Below, piece by piece: positions 56,515 through 64,000 of a DNA stretch of 64,000 bases; position 1 is the stretch's first letter; the number at the start of each line of letters is the position of its first letter. The stretch covers positions 1 through 64,000 of the forward strand of contig JACCGJ010001501.1 in NCBI GenBank assembly GCA_013407085.1. The letters are read 5' to 3'. The translations under genes were made by a program, and so were the position numbers. Origin of the DNA: Atriophallophorus winterbourni. Taxonomy: Eukaryota > Platyhelminthes > Trematoda > Plagiorchiida > Microphallidae. The notes beneath the pieces are model-generated. The model saw only the letters and a program-made list of their open reading frames with translations. It had not been told where the DNA came from and made no database searches.

Positions 56515-56562
56515 CTTCGGCGACAATATCTTCAGGAGTCGAGACTCCCTCCTCCGTGTCAT
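56515..56562 (-). CDS. Candidate 48-nt micro-exon (unit A paralogue)
   Basis: Acceptor ccttcctttatgtgaatcag, donor GTATGT. Phase 1 in and out gives DTEEGVSTPEDIVAE. The counterpart in unit B (62619-62663) differs by many substitutions but keeps splice sites, frame and the VSTPE core, with a length difference of exactly one codon. That pattern suggests coding constraint. A second open frame (phase 0) exists but is not conserved in spacing. Confidence 0.6.
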
Positions 56563-57539
56563 CTGATTCACATAAAGGAAGGAAAATGAAAGTTCGATTA
56601 AGGCTTCAATATAAAGAAGCTAATTAGTTGATTTTTGTTTTCACATTAATTTTTTCAAACGCAAAAATTTAAATTTTGAATTTTTATTTTATTTTGTATT
56701 TAGCTTCAAATCTAAATGCTTTTGAAAGTTTTCCAGTTATTCATGCATTGTGGAGAGGTAATTTGAATAACCCATAATTCAATAAACCAGATTCAACTGA
56801 GAAACAATTGAAAAGAGAGTATTTGCTCTTCCACAGTTTTGAGATCACGTTTAGCATAATACGTTCAAACTAAGCGCTGCAGCGCTAGTTCGGAAATCGC
56901 AAGGTTGTTATTTATAAATGTTTTGTATTCAATACTAAATTGTATGTATCCCAAGTCGAGTCCTTTTCAATTCTAATCATAATGCGTTGTTTTTGCTTAT
57001 CACCGCAATTGTTATTTATATTTACTTTCTATAGGTATCACAAGACAATAAAGTAAGTCTAATGTTCTCGTTTATTTATCTTAATCAATAAACTTTGTTG
57101 CACATTTCGCCTCACTGTGTGCATTTTTAGGTTCGGCTAAAAATATTTTTCATCGAGTCGTTATAATAAACATGATCCATAATTGTAGAATAATATGCCT
57201 GTATATGTTTTTTTTTATACTTGCAACTCATCGTTCTTTGTGCTGTCAGTGGCATACAACTACAAAAACGTGTGAATCAAAAATCCGTGTTTGAATTTAT
57301 TTCAATCCATGGAACACCATGATATGTTCCGTACTGTTTTCACTTATCTGATTAAGAGAGGACTATCAGATTCGCATGCCTTAAGACCGGGATAATGGCT
57401 AACAAGTTAAGCTCTCGTGCGTTGATGGGTAAAGATGTTATTAGCAACCTGTTCACTCACTTGCCCAAATGCGTATAGAATGGGATTAAACACAAGAACA
57501 TGAATAAAAATCCATATTTGCGTGCATTACTTTTTACTC
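56563..57539. other. Part of segmental duplication, nothing recognised
   Basis: A plus-strand 18-nt candidate exon at about 57034-57051 (actttctatag … GTAAGT) is not preserved in unit B, where the acceptor AG is lost. Confidence 0.3.
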
Positions 57540-57589
57540 AAACAAGTCACGACAGTTTTCATGCTGTTGGCACTCATCTGTTATGGACA

Positions 57590-57715
57590 GTACGATCAGG
57601 GTGCCAGCGTTCAGTTTACCCTTATTCAACTGTTTCAGTATTTTAGCCGAAGTGCAGTCTCTGACTGTGCGGCTTGATCAGGCTTGTGCTTTCATACAGA
57701 CAAACAAACTGTATC
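57590..57715 (+). repeat. Dispersed block plus SINE-like 3' end
   Basis: tctgttatggacagtacgat then gtgcagtctctgactgtgcgg and gatcaggcttgtgctttcat. The counterpart in unit B is 63640-63770. Confidence 0.55.
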
Positions 57716-57879
57716 AGGACAAGCGTATCATATATCACATATCCGCCCGTGATAGCCTGAAACTCGTCATGTGCTGTGTGTAGTGTAACTGCAGGCAAAT
57801 GAGAATCTTTGATTCAGGCCCCATCTAAATGTATTTCAGCACATGTGATTGAACGGGGAGTTTGTTCCAACCTTACAAA

Positions 57880-58200
57880 ACGTCGTTTTTGTGACTACTC
57901 ATCAGTATTAAGTATTGCGAAATATTCACAAAGCTTATCACAACGGTCCACATTGGAAGCACTGGACTCGAGTTTCGCTCTTATTGGAGCTCATCACAGT
58001 GCATATCCTGTTTCGGGTCTGACTCGAAACTAGGATTTTCACCATTGTAGTCTCATGCCTCACGGCCTGAGCTACCGACCCCCGTTTGACCGATCGCGAT
58101 TAAGTCTTCATGAATGTCTCTCCAGACAGGCACATATGAGTAGAGTCATGCCCGACCAGTCGAGAAGGAGCCAGCAACAACTATTGTGGTCGTCCAACGG
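57880..58200 (-). mobile_element. tRNA-derived SINE, inverted copy
   Basis: The reverse complement carries gatcgcgatcggtcaaacgg, ggtagctcaggccg (A-box region) and gactacaatggtg, and upstream ttggacgaccacaatagttg. The B box is degraded (gtttcgagtc). Confidence 0.65.
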
Positions 58201-58369
58201 ATCTGATTTCTTCTTCAGGTTTTCTCATCAGATACAATGTAGGCTAACACTGATAAAATCTGACGGGCATTGTTGTTGTTGAAGTGTGTTTGAAGATTTT
58301 GTTCATTATGTTTTTGCGTTGACTCATCAGTACGAATTCTTACGAAATATTCACAAATCTAATCACAAC

Positions 58370-58940
58370 CCTCCACATTAGAAGCACTGGAAACTGCCAG
58401 TCTGGAGATGCATTCATGAAGACTTAATCACGATCGGTCAAACGGGGTTCGGTAGCTCATGTTGTAAGGCATGAGACTACAATGGTGAAGGTCCTGGTTA
58501 CGAGTCAGACACTAGATATAATATGAACTGCTGATGAGCTCTAATAAGAGAGTCCAGTGCTTCCAATTTGGACCGTTGTGATAAGCTTTGCGAATAGTTA
58601 ACAAGACTTGTTACTGATAAGTAGACAGAAAAACATAATGAACAAACACTCCAAACAGCCTTCAACAACAACAATGCCCGCCAGATCTAATCAGTGTTAT
58701 CGTACACTTATGGGAAGACCTGACGACAAGATCAGATCGGTTAGACTACCACAATAGTTGTAGCTGGCTCATTATCGACAGGTCGGCCATGACGCTACTC
58801 ATATATACTAGTCTGGAGAGACATTCATGACATTCATGCACCCAATGTAGACCGTTGTGATAAGCCTTGTGAATATTTCGTAAGACTTGCTACTCATGAG
58901 TAGACACAAAAACAATGAACAAACTATTCAAACACCCTTC
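58370..58940 (+). mobile_element. tRNA-derived SINE, tandem partial copies
   Basis: One copy at 58385-58650 (ggtagctcatgttgtaaggc, actacaatggtgaaggtcct, gctgatgagctctaataaga) and a second partial copy from about 58740 (actaccacaatagttgtagc … tggagagacattcatga … ccgttgtgataagcc). Both end with a (agacaaaaac)-like stretch. Confidence 0.65.
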
Positions 58941-60439
58941 AACTTACAAAACGGTGTTTTATGAGCACAATTTGTTTATACTTGTTCACATATGACGCAT
59001 GTGTTTAGTGTTTTTTTCGATTGTTCAGATAAGTTACTATCTTGTCACGTATTTCCGGGCAGACAGCATACATGTGATCACGTGATTCGGTTAATGCTGA
59101 TTAATCATTCACGGTATGTGAACTAAGGTAGTTTTAGATATCTTAGATATATCAGATCACAAAGGTACAATATTAGTGAGATTTAAGGTTGCTCTCGCAC
59201 GAAGGTCAGCAATGATGGCGATAGAGGAGAAAGGAAAATCTGTGCAAAACTGTTGTTTCAGATTCATGCATCACAACACTGGAACAAATGCGCCACACAG
59301 GTATAGCGTCATAGGTTAGAAGTTTGCAGTGTCCGGCCTGCAATTTTGCGGTATTTTACGTGGATCAAGGCTTGCAGTTTTGAACAATCATAAGTAATTC
59401 AAAATCAGAGTGTAGCAATATTATTGCCAATTTATCTCGATAGGTATCACAATATATTCGGGCTTTTCGTTGTGAAAACTTTGTTTTACGGAGCTTTGTA
59501 TGTAAACGCTTAAAAACAATATCAAATTGATAGAATTCGAATTGCGTTTCCGATGGAAACCTTTAATAACTTTTGACCCAGATCCAAAGTTGACCGCATT
59601 TGTCGCTCGGTATCCGGTCAAGACGTGTATTACAATTGCTTACCAATTGATTTCGTCATTCTTGTACTTCAAAGATCAATAATTAACGGCTCGCCTAGCG
59701 TTTTTTATGCCAACAATAATAGCTTACACAAGCATACTGGACATGGGATGGTACCGCGAATCCGCATTTTCATTGTAGTTGTCGAGTGATTTTCCGCCAA
59801 GCGATTTGACAAAAATTTCTGCACATCAGACAAACAGTGCGGAATGATATATATGTCGTTGCATATCTTATATCTTTGTGTTAGATTTTTAAGCCACAAT
59901 CTCATTCCAACCATTTTTAGTACTTGGCATCCGTTTCGTAGTCACATTTGACGCAGCTACGTGTTGCTAATATTGATGTCTGTAAACGGATGTCGGGGTT
60001 CCCTTTACGAGCTGTTGCTAACGTGCTTGTGATGGTTATGATACTATTTTGAAATGTATTTTCGCCACTTCGATTCCGCAGAATATGTTAAATGATATGA
60101 CTTACGGCTTACGCACTGAGATGGAATATCTCTCCCAGGCGCTAGGCGTATTCGGGAATGTTTGTTTGCTCATGTGTGGCTGGAGTCCTTTCTTGATATG
60201 GCTAGAACGTAAAATCATTGGCGCAAATATAGCATATTTGGCGCCGGAACTATCTGCACTGATCATTGCCTGGTAAAATCTCAGAATTCTTCATTTGTTT
60301 ATTTGCGTACTGTACACTAACCTTCTCCCTTCAATTGAGTCTTCTCGAAGATTACCAGGCTGCAGACTATAAGAGTTCTGCACTTTATCTGGATCAGACT
60401 GCCGGTTGCTTTTTGTTTCTCTATTTTCCATTCACGCTT

Positions 60440-62100
60440 ACTTAATTTACTTTTGTGCGGCTGGCTCCATGAGTTGATTAGCCGGATTCATTGATGTCTC
60501 GGATCACAACAGCCCACGCACGTCGATCGGAGGCGAGATCGTTGCAGATCGTGATCCAGTCTCGTTCCTACCTGCGAACTCCGTAGACGGTACGCAGACC
60601 CAGGGTGTCTACATCCTCTTTCACAGTTGACAGCCACGTTTTCACTTGACCACCTTGCCGCCGACGCCAGGTGCGAGCGGGTTTGGGGTCGAGGACGAGT
60701 TTTGGTAGTGCTGTGTCTGTCTTTCGGAGGACGTGGCCAAACCATTACAGCCTTCGCCGTTGTATGTGAGCGGAAAGTGGAGATAGTCCGCTGCAACGCT
60801 CTCGTACGGCTGCGTTAGATACTCGGTCAGTATATCGGATGCCCAAGATTACCCTAAGGCACCAATGGTCGAACACTTCTAATGTGAGTACATCCTGTGA
60901 CCTTAAAGGCCATGTCTCGCATCCATAAAGCAGTACAGGGCGGATCGCTGCTTGATAAACACGCGTCTTAGTTTTTAGGCTGATCCCGGGCTTGCGCCAA
61001 AGGGTGCCTTTCAACTGCAAAAAACGCATTACGAGCACGATCGACCCTTAACTTCACTTCATCTTCCGCCTGACCATTGGGCAATATACTTGAGCCGAGG
61101 TATTTAAAGACTGGAACGTATTCGATCGGACAACCCTGGACGCGAAGTGGCTGGATGCCTGGTGTGTCGGAATAAAAAAGCCTTGGTCTTAGCCGCGTTT
61201 ATCTCAAGACCGACTTTCGCGGCAGTGGCACTAATGCGGTCTAAAACGGTTTGCAGCATTTCGGTATTGTCGCCCAGAACGACTATATCGTCAGCGTAGT
61301 CAAGGTCGGAAATCCATAGATCCGTTGAAATTTGCACCCCTTGATACCCTGTTAACGCCTGGTTCATTATCCAGTCTATGACATAGTTAAACATAACCGG
61401 CGATAACGGACAACCTTGCCTGACTCCTGTGTGCAAGTTAAAATCACGCGATTCTTCACCGTAGACACGAACCCGTGCCCTTGTAGAGCTGTAATAGGCT
61501 CTGATTAGGTTGACGAGCTTTAATGGAACCCCATCCGCTAGCATGATGTCCCATAAACAACCACGGTCTACGGAGTCGAAGGCGGCGCGGAAGTCAATAA
61601 AGCAAGCTATCGTTTGCTGTTGATACCGTGCACGGTGCTCGAGGATCCTGTGCAAAGTAAATATTTGATCTACGCAACCCATCCCATGGCGAAATCCGCC
61701 TTGGTTAACTCTGGTGCGCAGATTTCTTTCGGCGGATAACCGAATAAGCAAGAGTGTTGCAAACACTTCAGCAGCGGTGTCGATTAGAATTATTCAGCGG
61801 TAATTGAAGCACACAGATTTATCTCCACGTTTCAGCAGTGGTAGAGTGATAGACATCCTTAGTCTGATGGGAAAACTTCCGTCTCCCAGATCGAACAAAA
61901 CAGCCGATGTAGCGGAGATAATAATACGTCGGCACAGGCTTTAATAACTTCGACGGAAATCCCGTCCTCACCTGGCGATTTACCATTCTGCATTCGCCGT
62001 AAAACACTTGATATCTCGTATTCTGATGGTGCCTCGCAGTTGACCGGGTATTCACAGCTATTTATCGGGGAAGTGAATACTGCATTGATAGATGACGGGC
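60440..62100 (-). pseudogene. Second RTE-like LINE family, RT to 3' end
   Basis: In minus sense: about 62055-61820 pre-RT helix (RRMQNGKSPGEDGIS), then 61766-61104 open with VNQGGFRHGMGCVDQIF, CFIDFRAAFDSVDR (motif A), GVRQGCPLSPVMFN (motif B), LDYADDIVVLGDN (motif C), and 61038-60440 with VLLYGCETWPLRSQD and GHVLRKTDTALPK. At least three frameshifts separate these open parts. All RT catalytic aspartates are still present. The endonuclease is missing, so the copy is 5'-truncated. It is specific to duplication unit B. Confidence 0.85.
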
Positions 62101-62104
62101 GGTT

Positions 62105-62260
62105 CAGTATTAACTATTTAAGAATGATTCACAATTATTTGATAATATATACCAACGTCAACCAATCTCGTTCGTGGTTACCGAAAGCTACCGAGAAAAA
62201 CAACGATTTCTAATCTTTTTGGTCTTTGCGACCATAAATTATTGAATTTCGAATCATGAA
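62105..62260 (+). pseudogene. CR1-like LINE 3' fragment, unit B counterpart
   Basis: Matches 56020-56150 (atataccaacgtcaaccaat, attgaatttcgaatcatgaa). The left part has been replaced by the RTE-like insertion. Confidence 0.6.
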
Positions 62261-62618
62261 AACATTTGCAAATATAGTAATTATTTTTCCGAAATATGCA
62301 ACCATATTTGATTTTTTATATGTTCGTGTGATTTTCGAAAACAGAAATAAAACCGTATACCGATGAAATATCATGAATTTTTCCAGCAATTTGTCGTATG
62401 CAATTTCACTCAATTTTAACTTTTCGTTTTTATTTCAAATCTTTTTCATTACAAAACTACCATTGTGCATAGATCGGCGTCCCAAATCGTAATCATTTAC
62501 ACGCAGAGAATACAATAAAATATTCTAACATAAACAGACAGACCATTGGAATTAAATTTACTCGCATTCATTAACATGAGGTAATATATTTTCTATTTGT
62601 AAGCATTATGCTGTTTAC

Positions 62619-62663
62619 CTTCAGTGCCAGTTTCTTCAGGAGTCGAGACTGCCGCCTTCGTGT
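62619..62663 (-). CDS. Candidate 45-nt micro-exon (unit B paralogue)
   Basis: Acceptor aaccttcatttcaattag, donor GTAAAC. Phase 1 in and out gives TKAAVSTPEETGTE after the split codon. Same position in the duplication as 56515-56562. The donor is weaker than in unit A. It may be an additional or alternative exon of the same gene; transcripts would decide. Confidence 0.5.
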
Positions 62664-63639
62664 CTAATTGAAATGAAGGTTGGGAAAAGTAACTTCGATT
62701 ACCGCTTCAATATAAATAGTAAATTTTGTTTTGACATATATTTTTTGAGTGCATTTCTTCTATTTTTAATTAGGCTTCAATTATAAATGCGTTTCATATC
62801 ATTCCCGATTTTAATACAATGCTATCTGATAATTAGGATAACCCGTAGTTCAATGAGCCAGATTCAACTGAGAGACAATTGACAAGAGAGAACAGTATTT
62901 GCTCTTCCGCAGTTTAAAGATCATGTTTTACATAATACGTTTAACTAAGCGCTGCAGCGTTAGTTCGCAAATCGCAAGGTTGTTATTTATAAATTTTGTG
63001 TATTCAATACGAAAGTGTATGTACCCTAAGTGAAGTTCTTTTCAGTTCTAATCCTAATGCGCTGCGTTTGATTATCACCGCAATCGTTATTTATAATTAC
63101 TTTCTATGCGGATCATAAGACAAAAAGGTAAGTCTAATTTTCTGGGTTATTTCTCTTATACATTACGCTTCACCGTTTACATTTTTAGTTTTTTTGCTCG
63201 TATTAGTTTTATCACGTCGTTGGAAAAACATGACCCATTAATATAGATTTATAAGTCTGCATATGTTTTGATACTTGCAACTTGCCGTTCTCCGTACTAT
63301 CAATGGCATACAATTGCAAAACGGTGGAATCAAAAACCCGTATTTGAATGCCTTTTCATTCTGGAAACTTCATGATGGGTTTCGTACTGTTTTCACTCCT
63401 CTCAAAAGCATAATACGATCAGAATCGCATGCCAGAAGATCGGGATAATATTTAGCAAGTTGCGCTTGTGTGCACTGATGGGTAATGATGTTATCACCAA
63501 CCTGTTCAATCTCATGCCCAAATGCACACAGAATGGGATTAAACACAAGATTATGAACGAAAATCCAAATTTGCGTGCAATACCATCACACACACACAAT
63601 CCACGACCGTTTTCGTGCACTTGGCGCTCGTCTGGTATG

Positions 63640-63770
63640 AACAGTACAATCAAGATACCAGCGTCAAGTTTACCCTTATTCCAATGTTTCAGTATTTAGG
63701 CCCACGTGCAGTCTATGACTGTGCGGCACTTTGACTAATCAGGCTGGTGCTTTTATACATACTTACAAAC
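63640..63770 (+). repeat. Dispersed block plus SINE-like 3' end, unit B
   Basis: gaacagtacaatcaagatac, then cacgtgcagtctatgactgt and atcaggctggtgctttta, as at 57590-57715. Confidence 0.55.
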
Positions 63771-64000
63771 TGTTTCAGGGCATGCTTATCCTTATCGTAC
63801 TTATCCGTACCTGATAGAAAAAACTCGTCATGTGCCGTGTGTGATGTAATTGCAGGCAAATAGGAATCTTTGTTTTACGCCACATCTAAATGTGTGTAGG
63901 CACATGTGACTGAACGGGGAGTTTGTTTCTACTTTAAAAACGGTGTCTTATGAGAGCAATTTGTCTACATTTGTTCACATATAACGCATTGCTTTTTGTT

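Larger units (their letters stand above)
53800..58990. repeat. Segmental duplication, unit A
   Basis: Collinear with 59385-64000: 53804-54850 matches 59385-60400 (for example tatccggtcaagacgtgtatt), 56010-57870 matches 62110-63920 (taatatataccaacgtcaacc, ccgtataccgatgaaatatc, gcgctgcagcg). Unit A alone has the LINE at 54905-55490, a CR1 piece at 55850-56000 and the SINE cluster at 57880-58930. Confidence 0.8.
59385..64000. repeat. Segmental duplication, unit B
   Basis: Partner of unit A (53800-58990), continuing beyond the window or ending near its edge. It contains the RTE-like insertion at 60440-62100, absent in unit A. Confidence 0.8.

Noticed and set aside
57034..57051. 18-nt plus-strand micro-exon with acceptor and GTAAGT donor
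   Set aside because: The duplicated copy in unit B has lost the acceptor AG, and no partner exons were found; probably chance.
1..64000. CRISPR arrays, operons, Shine-Dalgarno sites, rRNA genes
   Set aside because: None seen; gene structure is eukaryotic with introns, and repeats are dispersed transposable elements.

Overview
This is eukaryotic, repeat-saturated DNA with no operons or prokaryotic features. The repeats are RTE-like and CR1-like non-LTR retrotransposons, Penelope-like elements with a GIY-YIG domain, a BEL/Pao gag-protease ORF, a Mutator-like (MULE) transposon and tRNA-derived SINEs. Host genes consist of short exons in long repeat-filled introns. Together this suggests a flatworm, most likely a digenean trematode (fluke). 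The species call is inference; the element and gene families are read directly.

Left part (1-9 kb): the minus strand carries the N-terminal half of 6-phosphofructokinase. Five exons have GT/AG sites and matching phases (8660-8396, 8322-8133, 6053-5734, 3665-3345, 559-495), and a possible sixth lies upstream (8913-8780). The C-terminal half lies beyond position 1. Every intron is full of LINE, SINE, MULE and microsatellite sequence, and two insertions end within about 10-35 bp of a splice donor.

Middle (9-28 kb): a repeat-only region. It holds three Penelope-like fragments, copies of a 542-bp repeat (one with a clear target-site duplication), a MULE deletion derivative with repeat-built terminal inverted repeats, a tRNA-derived SINE, CR1 3' ends and many copies of a LINE whose 3' end is (GAT)n.

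Right part (28-64 kb): the minus strand carries what looks like an unrecognised gene made largely of very small exons (7, 18, 21, 24, 29, 45, 48 and 71 nt, plus one of 224 nt). They have good splice signals and compatible phases, and run from about 62.7 kb down to 28.9 kb. Two of its micro-exons (45 and 48 nt) are paralogues within a tandem segmental duplication (53.8-59.0 kb and 59.4-64 kb). The 21- and 24-nt exons also look like duplicates of each other. Between the exons lie a 753-codon intact BEL/Pao gag-protease ORF without reverse transcriptase, RTE and CR1 pieces and a 240-bp tandem repeat.

A recurrent theme is non-autonomous derivatives: a ~355-bp RTE 5'-UTR/3'-end fusion found three times with three different target-site duplications, the MULE derivative, the gag-protease-only LTR element, and SINEs. 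Exon boundaries are predictions from splice motifs and phase, without transcripts.
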